Of a stretch of DNA of 64,000 nucleotides, positions 37,379-47,686 are shown piece by piece. Position numbers and translations under genes: made by a program. The notes below the pieces were generated by a model. The model was not told where the DNA came from. It saw only the letters and a program-made list of their open reading frames with translations, and made no database searches. The first letter of the stretch is position 1. The number at the start of each line of letters is the position of its first letter. The stretch comes from an uncultured Hyphomicrobiales bacterium (GTDB lineage: Bacteria > Pseudomonadota > Alphaproteobacteria > Rhizobiales > Beijerinckiaceae). The stretch covers positions 108,232 to 172,231 of the forward strand of contig CAIOVE010000025.1 of the NCBI GenBank assembly GCA_903861645.1, written 5' to 3'.

Positions 37379-37966
37379 ATGAGCTTCATGCGACGGGGTG
37401 GATTGTTTTTGGCCGCGAGCGCTGTCTCGCTTTGGTGCGGCGGCGCGTTCGCGCAGGCGCCCGCCGCCTTCACGTTGACGTCGACGACCTTCAAGGACGG
37501 GCAGTTGATGCCCAAAAAGGTCGCCAACATGAACGCGCCCGGCGCGGCCACGCCGAACCCGAACTGCGTTGGCGAAAATGTCTCCCCGCAACTGTCATGG
37601 ACGGGCGCTCCCGAGGGCACCAAGAGCTTCGCGCTGACGATGGTCGATCCCGAGGGTCGCGGCGGCGCCGGCGTCCATCACTGGATCGCCTACGGCATTC
37701 CCGCCAATGTCACCTCTTTCGCCGAGGGTGAAACCAGCAAGGAAAGCCCGAAATACGTCGGCGGCAAGAGCACGCAGGGCGTGGGGTACTACTCTGGCCC
37801 CTGCACGCCGCCGGGCTCGCCGCATCACTATACATTCGTGATCATCGCGACCGACTTCGAGCCGAAGGAACTGCCGCCGGGCCTGACGATTCCCGAGCTC
37901 TGGGCCAAGCTGCCCGGCCACGCCAAGGGCGCCGCCGGCCTCGTTGGTCTGTTCGTCAAGCCCTGA
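37379..37966 (+). CDS. Secreted YbhB/YbcL (PEBP/Raf kinase inhibitor-like) family protein
   Basis: A 195-residue protein with a signal peptide (cleavage near GAFAQ, residue 26). The phosphatidylethanolamine-binding-protein fold motifs are visible: NVSPQLSWTGAPEGTKSFALTMVDPEG, HHWIAYGIP, GYYSGPCTPPGSPHHYTFVI. Members bind small anionic ligands; a physiological role in bacteria is not established. The ATG at 37379 is preceded by CGGAGG. It converges on the secreted unknown protein gene with a large hairpin between. Confidence 0.9.
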   Translation: MSFMRRGGLFLAASAVSLWCGGAFAQAPAAFTLTSTTFKDGQLMPKKVANMNAPGAATPNPNCVGENVSPQLSWTGAPEGTKSFALTMVDPEGRGGAGVHHWIAYGIPANVTSFAEGETSKESPKYVGGKSTQGVGYYSGPCTPPGSPHHYTFVIIATDFEPKELPPGLTIPELWAKLPGHAKGAAGLVGLFVKP

Positions 37967-37981
37967 GCCCGTCTCGGGCGA

Positions 37982-38011
37982 TTCGCGTCCCCGCTATTGC
38001 GGGGGCGCGAA
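37982..38011. terminator. Hairpin at a convergent gene junction, possible bidirectional terminator
   Basis: Arms TTCGCGTCCCCGC (37982-37994) and GCGGGGGCGCGAA (37999-38011) pair over 13 bp with one G-U wobble and a TATT loop. It lies 16 bp past the PEBP-family stop and includes the stop codon of the convergent gene. No T-run follows on either strand, so it is not a canonical rho-independent terminator; it could still block read-through or protect 3' ends. Confidence 0.35.
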
Positions 38012-38890
38012 AGGCTCCGCCAGCGCCGGTTTGGGTTTTGGCGGCCTTTTTTTCCGGACGGGTTGCGCGCCCGCCGGCTTCTCCGGGCCATGCAGTTCCG
38101 CCGCCAGCGCGACGACATGCGCCATGGTGATTCGCGAGGCGCAAAAGCCGTGCTGGTCCTCGCGCGCGTAATCGCGGCAGATTTCCTCGCGGCTGGACGA
38201 AAAGCTCGCTTGTTCGCGGGCGATTTCCTTGACGCGGACCTTGTTGCCCTTCGCCGCGGCGAGCAGCGCGCGGAAATTGGCGCGCGCCTCGTTTTCGACC
38301 CGCCCGCGCTGGCGCTCGATCTCCTTGGCCTCCTGCGGGCCGATCGACGCGCCTTGCGGGCCCCAGACGCCCGATGGATCGACCCGGCAATCGGCCGCCG
38401 TGAAGTCGCAGGTCTTGCCCCGCGCCCGCGCCGCGCCCTCGAGCACGTCGAGGGAGAAAGGGCAGGCTTCCAGCCCCGCGTCGAAACTCAGCAGGCCGTC
38501 GCGCCGTTCGGCCGGGCGCAGACTGATCGGACCGCCGCCCACTTCCACCCGGCAGATTTCCGTTGGTTTTGAAATCTGGAAACCGACCAGCGCCAGCTTG
38601 CCAATTTCGAGGCCGTTGGCTGTTTTCTCGATCGCCATGACGCCGGCCGCGCCATTGCGCAGCAATTGCCGACCCACGATGGTTTCCTCGCCGGGCGGCT
38701 TGGCGGCGACTGTCTTGGGTGGCGCGGGCTGGCCGCCTGGATGCGGCGCGCCCGCCGGAGCGCCGGCGGGCGGCGCGACCGTCGATTGCGCCGATGGCGG
38801 CAGCGCGCCAGGAAGAATGAGTTGGGCCATCGCTGGCGACAGTGGCGCAAGCGCCCCGAGCGCGACAAAGGCCGTGAAAAGAATTTTCAT
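37994..38890 (-). CDS. Secreted protein of unknown function, cysteine-containing, Pro-rich
   Basis: A 298-residue protein not recognised. The ATG at 38890 gives a clear signal peptide (MKILFTAFVALGALAPLSPAMA). A Pro/Ala-rich linker covers residues 28-65. The body has a segment typical of a folded periplasmic domain (IVGRQLLRNGAAGVMAIEKTANGLEIGKLALVGFQ) and seven scattered cysteines after the signal peptide, which suggests disulfides. Residues about 185-240 are a charged helical stretch, and the C-terminus is Pro/Lys-rich. It is divergent from dnaK. Similar secreted proteins occur in rhizobia without known role; this is inference from the general pattern. Confidence 0.7.
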   Translation of the reverse strand: MKILFTAFVALGALAPLSPAMAQLILPGALPPSAQSTVAPPAGAPAGAPHPGGQPAPPKTVAAKPPGEETIVGRQLLRNGAAGVMAIEKTANGLEIGKLALVGFQISKPTEICRVEVGGGPISLRPAERRDGLLSFDAGLEACPFSLDVLEGAARARGKTCDFTAADCRVDPSGVWGPQGASIGPQEAKEIERQRGRVENEARANFRALLAAAKGNKVRVKEIAREQASFSSSREEICRDYAREDQHGFCASRITMAHVVALAAELHGPEKPAGAQPVRKKRPPKPKPALAEPFAPPQ

Positions 38891-38991
38891 TCTCAAACGG
38901 CCCGTGACGGGCCTTTCTCCGCGAATGGACTGAACGCCAGACAGGGCAGTGGTATGCGCGCGCGCTGGCCCACGCAAGCCGACGCGAGCGC

Positions 38992-39020
38992 CTTGCGCCA
39001 AAAAATCGTCAAACCTATAT
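38992..39020 (+). promoter_or_regulatory. RpoH (sigma-32) type heat-shock promoter of dnaK
   Basis: CTTG at 38992-38995 and CCTATAT at 39014-39020, separated by 18 bases, match the alphaproteobacterial sigma-32 consensus CTTG-N17/18-CYTATNT. It is 164 bp ahead of the dnaK ATG, leaving a long 5' leader. The match is to both hexamers and to the target gene expected for RpoH. Confidence 0.65.
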
Positions 39021-39184
39021 AGCGGCAACGCTCGCGCGAGCCCTTGCGGATCGCGCATCCAATACCAATCTCAGCGGCATCGGGGATCCGGCGCGGACAA
39101 TCTTCCTGATGGAAGGTCGCTCGGCGCCGCCCAAGGCCGGATCGCTTCGGGATCCGGTGGTCTCGCGAACGAAAGGACCGACAC

Positions 39185-41095
<1,911 letters not shown>

Positions 41096-41140
41096 TCCAT
41101 CACGCCGTGATTGGCGCGATTGAATAAAATGCGTTAGCAA

Positions 41141-41178
41141 GCGTGGGCCCGGTCTGATCGCCGGGTCCACGCCTTTTC
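41141..41178 (+). terminator. Terminator or attenuator between dnaK and dnaJ
   Basis: Arms GCGTGGGCCCGG (41141-41152) and CCGGGTCCACGC (41161-41172) pair over 12 bp with one G-U wobble and an 8-base loop, followed by CTTTTCTT. It lies 46 bp after dnaK and 48 bp before dnaJ. The T-run is interrupted, so partial read-through into dnaJ is expected. Confidence 0.75.
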
Positions 41179-41225
41179 TTGACTCATGCTGGGCGAGTCT
41201 CGACCGAACCCGACAGAAACCGCCA

Positions 41226-42365
41226 ATGTCCAAACGCGACTATTACGAAATTCTCGGCGTCGCGAAGACGGCCACGGAAGTCGAACTCAAGGCCGCCTTT
41301 CGCAAGGCCGCCATGCAGCACCATCCCGACCGCAATCCCGGCGACAAGGCGGCCGAGGCGAAATTCAAGGAACTGAACGAGGCCTATCAGGCGCTGTCTG
41401 ACACGCAGAAGCGCGCCGCCTACGATCGCTTCGGACACGCCGCCTTCGAGCAGGGCGGCGCGGGCGGCGGCGGTTTCGGCGCCGAGGGCTTCGCGTCCTC
41501 CATGGCCGATATTTTCGACGATCTGTTTGGCGGTCTGGGCGGTGGCGGTCGCAGCCGCGGCTCGGGCGGGCGCGAGCGCGGATCCGATCTCCGTTACAAC
41601 ATGGAGATCACGCTGGAGGAGGCCTTCAACGGCAAGACGGCGACGATCAAGACGCCGACCACCGTCACCTGCGAGGCCTGTTCGGGCTCGGGCGCCAAGC
41701 CCGGCGCGCGGCCCCGTCCCTGCGGCACCTGTCAGGGTCATGGCCGCGTTCGGGCGCAGCAGGGCTTCTTCGCCGTCGAGCGCACCTGCCCGACCTGCCA
41801 TGGCCGCGGCGAGGTGATCGACAATCCCTGCGCGAGCTGCTCGGGCGCGGGGCGCGTCTCGCGCGAGCGCAGCCTGTCGGTCAATATTCCCGCCGGCGTC
41901 GAGGACGGCACCCGCATCCGTCTGACGGGCGAGGGCGAGGCGGGTCTGCGTGGCGGTCCGGCCGGCGATCTCTACATCTTCCTGTCGATCAAGCCGCATC
42001 CGTTCTTCCAGCGCGACGGCGCCGATCTCTATTGCCAGGTGCCGATCTCGATGGTGCAGGCGACGCTGGGCGGCGAATTCAAGGTGCATACGCTGGATGG
42101 CGGCGAGTCCTCGGTGAAGGTGCCCGAGGGCACGCAGTCGGGCAAACAGTTCCGCCTGCGCGGCAAGGGCATGCCGGTGCTGCGCTCGCGCGACATCGGC
42201 GAGCTGTACATTCAGGTTCGCGTGGAAACCCCGCAGAGCCTCACCCGGCGCCAGCGCGAATTGCTGACGGAGTTCGAGGCCGAGTCGTCCAACAAGACGC
42301 ATCCGGAGGCGCATGGATTTTTCGCGAAAATGAAGGATTTTTTCGATAATATTGGCGGAGCCTGA
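41226..42365 (+). CDS. dnaJ: Hsp40 co-chaperone DnaJ
   Basis: A 379-residue type I J-protein. The J domain with the HPD motif ([10 protein letters not shown]) is at residues 1-70, a Gly-rich region runs to about 115 ([12 protein letters not shown]), and four zinc-finger repeats follow ([32 protein letters not shown]). The C-terminal substrate-binding domain ends near residue 350. It stimulates the DnaK ATPase. It lies 130 bp after dnaK with a partial terminator in between. Confidence 0.97.
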   Translation: MSKRDYYEILGVAKTATEVELKAAFRKAAMQHHPDRNPGDKAAEAKFKELNEAYQALSDTQKRAAYDRFGHAAFEQGGAGGGGFGAEGFASSMADIFDDLFGGLGGGGRSRGSGGRERGSDLRYNMEITLEEAFNGKTATIKTPTTVTCEACSGSGAKPGARPRPCGTCQGHGRVRAQQGFFAVERTCPTCHGRGEVIDNPCASCSGAGRVSRERSLSVNIPAGVEDGTRIRLTGEGEAGLRGGPAGDLYIFLSIKPHPFFQRDGADLYCQVPISMVQATLGGEFKVHTLDGGESSVKVPEGTQSGKQFRLRGKGMPVLRSRDIGELYIQVRVETPQSLTRRQRELLTEFEAESSNKTHPEAHGFFAKMKDFFDNIGGA

Positions 42366-42506
42366 GCGATCGCGCGGATGGATTTCCGTGACATTTTCTT
42401 GACGATGACGCCAAACTAGGCAAGCTACTGGATCGAGGCGCCCGCCGCTGCCGGCGCCGGCCGGCCAGTCCGGCAATGACGTTCGCGTCGCGGGAGGATT
42501 TTGGGT

Positions 42507-43391
42507 TTGCGTCCACAACATCAACGCTCGGACACGGCTGGACGCATCGACACCGCGCCGATCGAGGAACGGTTCGCCGACGAGGCCCGTTTTTTCAAGG
42601 CCTGGTTCGAGAACCCGCTGCGAACGGGCGCCGTTTCGCCCTCCGGCCGGTTTCTCGCCCGCATGATGGCGCGCTACGTCGATCCGGAAAGCGCGGGTCC
42701 GATCATCGAACTGGGGCCGGGCACGGGACCGGTCACGCAGGCGCTGCTGCAACGGGGCGTCGCGCCCGAGCGTCTGGTGCTGGTGGAATACGATCCCGCC
42801 TTTTGCCGGCTTTTGAGCCGCCGCTTTCCCCGGTGTCGCGTCGTTCAGGGCGACGCCTATGACCTGCCCCGCACTTTGGCCGACATCGCCGGGGGATCGG
42901 TCGCCGCCGTCGTGTCCAGCCTGCCGCTTCTGACCTGCCCCGAACCGCGTCGGCTTGAATTGCTTCAGCAGGCGTTCAGCCTGATGGCGCCCGAGGGCAG
43001 CTTCATCCAGTTCACCTATGGCATGGTGTCGCCCGTGCCCCTGCGCAACCGCGAGGGCGCGCCGCATGATTTCGCCGCCGAGGCCTCGCCGCCGGTCTGG
43101 CTCAATCTGCCGCCCGCGCGCGTCTGGGTTTACCGTCGCGCCTGCGAAAACGCGGTCGCCCGGCAAACGGCCGGCGAGGCGCTGATCGGCAAAATTCGCC
43201 AGCAAACAGTCAAGGCGCGCGATGAATTCCGCGAGACGCGCGACAAGGTCGAAAACAAGCTGCGGGCGCGGGCGGCCAAGGTCCGCGGCGAATTCGCCGC
43301 CAGGACGCAGAAGGTGCGCGACGATCGCAACCTCAAGCCGGCCCTCGCGCTGCTCAAGAAGATGAACGATCACCGCAAACGGATGAACTGA
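42507..43391 (+). CDS. PmtA-like phospholipid N-methyltransferase with basic C-terminal extension
   Basis: A 294-residue class I SAM-dependent methyltransferase. Residues 25-205 match the PmtA/COG3963 group: FFKAWFENPLRTGAVSPSGR, SAM motif I PIIELGPGTGPVTQAL, VLVEYDPAFCRLL and VVQGDAYDLPRTL. Such enzymes methylate phosphatidylethanolamine towards phosphatidylcholine. The last 80 residues (from about 215) are an unusual, highly charged Lys/Arg-rich helix that PmtA enzymes do not normally have. The start is a TTG at 42507, nine bases after GGGAGG; a TTG at 42501 is less well spaced. It follows dnaJ and precedes pyrF, as pmtA does in other rhizobia. Confidence 0.75.
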   Translation: MRPQHQRSDTAGRIDTAPIEERFADEARFFKAWFENPLRTGAVSPSGRFLARMMARYVDPESAGPIIELGPGTGPVTQALLQRGVAPERLVLVEYDPAFCRLLSRRFPRCRVVQGDAYDLPRTLADIAGGSVAAVVSSLPLLTCPEPRRLELLQQAFSLMAPEGSFIQFTYGMVSPVPLRNREGAPHDFAAEASPPVWLNLPPARVWVYRRACENAVARQTAGEALIGKIRQQTVKARDEFRETRDKVENKLRARAAKVRGEFAARTQKVRDDRNLKPALALLKKMNDHRKRMN

Positions 43392-43464
43392 TCCGCGGCG
43401 GCGCTCGAAATCGCCGCCATGACCTGATATGCGTCGCCACGTTTTAAACATGACAGGCGACGCC

Positions 43465-44172
43465 ATGCCCGATGCCATGCCTCCCATCGACCGATTGATC
43501 GTCGCGCTCGACACGCCGACCGTCGACGCCGCGCGCGCCATGGTTGATCGTCTTGGCGACGCCGTGAGCTTCTACAAGATCGGTCTTGAGCTGACCTATG
43601 GCGGCGGACTCGAACTCGCCAAAAGCCTCGTGGCCGAGGGCAAGAAGGTCTTTCTCGACCTCAAGCTGCATGACATACCCACCACCGTCGCCCGCGCGAC
43701 CGCGCAGGTCGCCAATCTCGGCGCGACGTTTCTGACCATCCACGCCTATCCGCAAACCATGCGCGCGGCGCGCGGGGCCTTGGCGGACTCGCCGATGAAG
43801 CTGCTCGCCGTCACGGTGTTGACCTCCTACGACGAGGGGGATCTGCGCGAGGCCGGATTCGCCATGGGCGTGCGCGATCTCGTCGCCCGCCGCGCCACGC
43901 AAGCCCGTGACGCCGGCGTGCATGGAATCGTTTTGTCGGCGGAGGAGGCCGAGACCATGCGCGCCTTGCTGGGGCCGGACATGCTGCTGGTCACGCCGGG
44001 CATTCGTCCCGCCGATGGCGACGTCGGCGACCAGAAGCGGGTGATGACCCCGGCCCGGGCGATTCGCGCCGGCGCCGATCATCTGGTGGTTGGTCGACCC
44101 ATCACGCAGGCGGCCGATCCGCGCGCGGCCGCCCTGTCCATTGTCGCGGAAATCGCCGCCGCGCGGCGTTAA
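43465..44172 (+). CDS. pyrF: Orotidine-5'-phosphate decarboxylase
   Basis: A 235-residue TIM-barrel enzyme making UMP from OMP. The N-terminal [10 protein letters not shown] and catalytic [13 protein letters not shown] (the K-x-D pair) are diagnostic, and the phosphate-binding end reads [18 protein letters not shown] ... [13 protein letters not shown]. Several in-frame ATGs lie near the N-terminus; 43465 has AGGCGA just ahead and is preferred, while 43450 and 43429 would add 5 and 12 residues. It ends one base before the convergent stop of the Spy-like gene. Confidence 0.95.
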   Translation: MPDAMPPIDRLIVALDTPTVDAARAMVDRLGDAVSFYKIGLELTYGGGLELAKSLVAEGKKVFLDLKLHDIPTTVARATAQVANLGATFLTIHAYPQTMRAARGALADSPMKLLAVTVLTSYDEGDLREAGFAMGVRDLVARRATQARDAGVHGIVLSAEEAETMRALLGPDMLLVTPGIRPADGDVGDQKRVMTPARAIRAGADHLVVGRPITQAADPRAAALSIVAEIAAARR

Positions 44173-44173
44173 C

Positions 44174-44782
44174 TCAAAGGCGACCTTCGCCGGGCATGCC
44201 GCGTCCATCGCGATCGTCGTCGCGTGGCCCCATCATGCCCTGCCGCCGGGGTGGACCGCGATCGTCGTCGCGCGGGCCCATGCGCTCGCCCATCATCGGG
44301 CGCATTGGCCGATCGAGTCCGTGGGTCAGCAGGGGCAGACGGCGCTTCTGATCCTCGTTCAAGGTGGCGTAGAGCGGTTGCGCCGCGTCCACCAGTTTAT
44401 GCAGCGCATCGCCGCGCGCCGTATCGGCGTCGGCCATGCGGCGCAGGCCCTCGATCATGTCCGACGGGCGCGGCTGGGCGCGCGCCTGTTCGCGCAGGCT
44501 CGACAGCTTGCCAAGACCCTCGCGCACGGCCTGCTCGACCGCCGGCCACATTTTCTCCTGATCGACGGTGAGTTTCAGGCCAGCGTGCAGCGCCGCGATG
44601 CGCGCGTCGAGAAACGCGGCGCGATCCTCCGGCGACAGGCGTTTCATGGGTTCGCGCGGCGGCGGCGCCTGCCGCTCGGCCCGCGCCCCGGCGCCTTGCT
44701 GCGCGTCCGCCTGAACGGCGAGAAAAACGGTGGAGCCAAGCGCCGTCGCGAGCGCGAGGGCGGGGAAAAGGCGAAACTTCAT
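44174..44782 (-). CDS. Spy/CpxP-like (LTXXQ) periplasmic protein
   Basis: A 202-residue secreted protein with a signal peptide ending AVQADAQ (about residue 28). The helical body has the family pattern: RIAALHAGLKLTVDQEKMWPAVE, with LTVDQ as the LTxxQ motif, and a second copy LYATLNEDQKRRL. Spy/CpxP proteins act as ATP-independent periplasmic chaperones or sensor inhibitors; this role is inferred from family. The C-terminal 45 residues are rich in Met, Arg, Asp and Pro with a duplicated MGPRDDDR, so may be disordered. It is convergent with pyrF. Confidence 0.8.
   Translation of the reverse strand: MKFRLFPALALATALGSTVFLAVQADAQQGAGARAERQAPPPREPMKRLSPEDRAAFLDARIAALHAGLKLTVDQEKMWPAVEQAVREGLGKLSSLREQARAQPRPSDMIEGLRRMADADTARGDALHKLVDAAQPLYATLNEDQKRRLPLLTHGLDRPMRPMMGERMGPRDDDRGPPRRQGMMGPRDDDRDGRGMPGEGRL
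44209..44281. repeat. 25-bp direct repeat in the tail of the Spy-like gene
   Basis: Two copies at 44209-44233 and 44257-44281, both beginning CGCGATCGTCGTCGCG and differing at two positions, with a period of 48 bp, which is 16 codons. They encode the two MGPRDDDR units. An in-frame period points to internal duplication of a coding segment. Confidence 0.8.
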
Positions 44783-44892
44783 GGCGCGTCTCCGATCAGC
44801 CCGAATCAACGGATGGACGTGATTCGGCTTACGCTGACCCCGATCCGTGATCGCAATAAGACGGGATCGTGGCGCGATTCTGTCGGATGACC

Positions 44893-46701
44893 TCATTCCA
44901 CCGCGAAAACGCGGTAGGGCGTGCCGGGCATATCGATGGGCCGCAGCCAGTCTGGGATCGCGCCCGCGGCGAGCGCGGCGGACAAGCCATCAGGCGCGCG
45001 CGCGGCGGTTGTCGTCAGTTCCTTGTCGCCCGCGCAGAAAAAGACATATTTCGCCCCCCGGGCGCGGATCATGTCGCGCGCCTTGTCCGGCGGCGCCATG
45101 AAGGCGTCGATCGCCAGGCGGTTCCCCGCGTTATTGCGATGATAGGCGGCGGTGATGACCGAATGCGGCGTGTGCGCGAGCAGATAGGCTCCGACCTCGA
45201 TGGGCGCTAGCGCCAGTCCGGGCGTCAGGCGGGCGAGAGGCTTGAACGAGGCCGCGGCGAGACAGGCGGCGGGGTTTTCCTCCACGCGCGGCGGTTCGCT
45301 CACCAATGAAGGCGCCATCGCCCATCCAATCGCCGACATCGGGATACAGGCGAGCAACGCCAGCGCGGCGGCGCCGGCCCGTCCAAGGCCGCGTGATTCA
45401 ATTCCCGTCGACAGGCGCGCCGCGATCCACGCGCCGCCAAACAGGACCAGCGGCGCCAGCGACGTCGACATGCGGATCATGAAGAAGGCGCTCGCGCAGC
45501 CCATGCAGGAAAGCGCCAGCATCAGCGCGATCCGGTCGCGGTCGACGCCGCGCTCGCGCTTCCACGCCATCGCCAGACCCGCGAGGCCGATCAGCGTCGG
45601 GATCGCGATGATCTGGATCGAGCGCGGATAAAGCGCGAAATGCTTGAGGATGGGGCGGGCCTCGCCGACATTGTCGAGCCAGATGTCGCGGACGAGCGGA
45701 TCGAGCCCCTGAAAGGGATCGATCAGACAGCCTGAAAAGGCGACCAGCAGCGGCGCGCCAATCAGGGCCCCGACGCCGGCGGCGCTCGCGAGGCGCGCGC
45801 CCCATCCCAGCGGCCAGCGGCTCGCCCATGCGATAATGGCCGTCCCCGCCGCCGCGCCCAGCGCCAGCGCGACATGGACGGTCGAAAACGCGTCGCAGGC
45901 CGGCGTCAGCCAGCGCGAGGGCGGATTGAAAAGACCGAAAACAAGCGGGACCGCGAGGGCCTGCCCTCCGGCGAACCACCCGAGCAGCGGCCGCGCCCGT
46001 GCCCCGCGCGCGATCCAGAGCATTGTCGGCGTGGCGAAAAGCACGAACAGGAAGGGCAGGTTCTCGATGCTGATCGCCAGCGAAAACGCCGCGCAAACGG
46101 TCGCGACCGCGGCCATCGGCGCGCGCGCGGGATCAAGCGCCGCGGCCATCGACCCGGCCATCAGGATCAGCAGAACGATTTGCGGCGCGTGGTGATCGAC
46201 CCGGCCGGGCACGAATTGCCCGAACATGAAGCCGGACAGCACCGCCAACGCGATCGCCGGGCCGATGGCGCGCGCGCCAAGGACCACGCGCGCCGTCCAG
46301 CCGACGGCGCAAAGCAGGGCCAGTTGCAACGACAGAGGAAAGACAACGCGGGCGAGCCGTTCGCCGGTTTCGCCCGGCGCGAAGGCCTGAAACAGTTTCA
46401 TCAGCAGCGCCAGCGGCGCGTCGACCACGCGCGACCAGTGCATGAGCGAACCCGTCGGCGGATCGATCCGCCACGCGGTCAGATCATGCCAGCCCTGCCC
46501 GGCCATGAAGTCGCGGACCTGAACGATCCGCATGGCGTCATCGGAATCGTAGAAATTGCCTGTGGTCCAGATATCGACCACGCGACCCCAGCAGAGCGCC
46601 AGCGAAACGACGAAGCCGATGGCCACCGCGAGCCAGAAACGCGCGCGCGCCGACAAGGTTGTCGGCGTCGCGATCATCGACGCTGTCTGCGCGCTGCTCA
46701 T
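44893..46701 (-). CDS. Polytopic membrane protein, GT-C/STT3-like glycosyltransferase candidate
   Basis: A 602-residue protein with about eleven to thirteen predicted transmembrane helices. After the first helix, a periplasmic loop contains YDSDDAMRIVQVRDFMAGQGW (D52, D54, D55), resembling the first acidic motif of GT-C enzymes such as STT3/PglB, and a second loop has GRVDHHAPQ. A soluble C-terminal domain of about 150 residues follows (IEVGAYLLAHTPHSVITAAYHRNN). GT-C enzymes use polyprenyl-phosphate sugars in the periplasm. Acceptor and donor are unknown, and no glycan genes are adjacent. The role is inferred from motif only. Confidence 0.6.
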   Translation of the reverse strand: MSSAQTASMIATPTTLSARARFWLAVAIGFVVSLALCWGRVVDIWTTGNFYDSDDAMRIVQVRDFMAGQGWHDLTAWRIDPPTGSLMHWSRVVDAPLALLMKLFQAFAPGETGERLARVVFPLSLQLALLCAVGWTARVVLGARAIGPAIALAVLSGFMFGQFVPGRVDHHAPQIVLLILMAGSMAAALDPARAPMAAVATVCAAFSLAISIENLPFLFVLFATPTMLWIARGARARPLLGWFAGGQALAVPLVFGLFNPPSRWLTPACDAFSTVHVALALGAAAGTAIIAWASRWPLGWGARLASAAGVGALIGAPLLVAFSGCLIDPFQGLDPLVRDIWLDNVGEARPILKHFALYPRSIQIIAIPTLIGLAGLAMAWKRERGVDRDRIALMLALSCMGCASAFFMIRMSTSLAPLVLFGGAWIAARLSTGIESRGLGRAGAAALALLACIPMSAIGWAMAPSLVSEPPRVEENPAACLAAASFKPLARLTPGLALAPIEVGAYLLAHTPHSVITAAYHRNNAGNRLAIDAFMAPPDKARDMIRARGAKYVFFCAGDKELTTTAARAPDGLSAALAAGAIPDWLRPIDMPGTPYRVFAVE

Positions 46702-46765
46702 CAGGGGTCTCCGGGCCGCGCATGATCGCAGGCGCCCGTGAAGACCGGGTTAAATGGCGACGCGC

Positions 46766-47593
46766 CTATTCGGCGGCTTCGTCGCGCGCCTCGTCGCCCT
46801 TGAGATCCTCGGGCTTGGGCATGGAGATGATGTTGTAGCCGGCGTCGACGAAATGCGTCTCGCCGGTGACGCCCGACGACAGGTCCGACAGCAGATAGAG
46901 CGCGGAGCCGCCGATGTCCTCGATGGTCAGCGAACGACGCAGCGGCGAATGCGCCCGCTGGAAATTATACATCGCGCGGGCGTCGCCGATGCCCGAGCCC
47001 GCCAGCGTGCGGATCGTGCCGGCGGAAATGGCGTTGACGCGAATGTTGCTCGCGCCGAGATCGGCGGCCAGATAGCGCACGCTGGATTCCAGCGCCGCCT
47101 TGGCGAGGCCCATCACGTTGTAGTTGGGCATGACGCGCGTCGCGCCGCCATAGGTCAGCGTCAGCAGGGAGCCGCCGCTGTTCATCATCGGCGCGGCGCG
47201 CTGGACGATTTCGGTGAAGGAGAAGCAGGAAATGACCATGGTGCGCGAGAAGTTCTCCCGCGTGGTCACGTCGATGTAGCGGCCCTTGAGTTCGTTCTTG
47301 TCCGAGAAGCCGATGGCGTGGACGACGAAATCGAGCGTTCCCCAGGCCTTTTTGAGGGCGGCGAAAACCGCGTCGACCGAGGCGATGTCCTCGACGTCGC
47401 AGGGCAGCACCAGCGACGAGCCGAGGCTTTCGGCCAGCGGCTTGACGCGCTTGCCCAGCGCCTCGCCCTGATAGGTGAAGGCGAGTTCGGCCCCCTGCGC
47501 GGCCAGCGCCCGCGCGATGCCCCAGGCGATCGAGTGATTGTTCGCGACGCCCATCACGAGCCCGCGTTTTCCCTGCATGATCAGTCCGGTCAT
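46766..47593 (-). CDS. fabI: Enoyl-[acyl-carrier-protein] reductase (NADH), FabI
   Basis: A 275-residue short-chain dehydrogenase-type enzyme for the last step of fatty acid elongation. The NADH site is KRGLVMGVANNHSIAWGIA, and the catalytic tyrosine and lysine lie in YNVMGLAKAALE (Y-x6-K). The segment ISAGTIRTLAGSGI is a FabI signature. The ATG at 47593 gives the usual N-terminus. It is the last gene of the fabA-fabB-fabI set on the minus strand, about 90 bp from fabB. Confidence 0.95.
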   Translation of the reverse strand: MTGLIMQGKRGLVMGVANNHSIAWGIARALAAQGAELAFTYQGEALGKRVKPLAESLGSSLVLPCDVEDIASVDAVFAALKKAWGTLDFVVHAIGFSDKNELKGRYIDVTTRENFSRTMVISCFSFTEIVQRAAPMMNSGGSLLTLTYGGATRVMPNYNVMGLAKAALESSVRYLAADLGASNIRVNAISAGTIRTLAGSGIGDARAMYNFQRAHSPLRRSLTIEDIGGSALYLLSDLSSGVTGETHFVDAGYNIISMPKPEDLKGDEARDEAAE

Positions 47594-47686
47594 CGGCGAG
47601 TTTCCAGAAAGTCCCGGTTCAACGGGCGCCCGCACCTTCTAGCAAGGCGGGCGGGCGCGCCCGAAGTCACTAAATGTTAATGAATC

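Noticed and set aside
41184..43541. Very long antisense open frame across dnaJ and the methyltransferase
   Set aside because: It overlaps several certain genes, has composition of a shadow frame and no domain.
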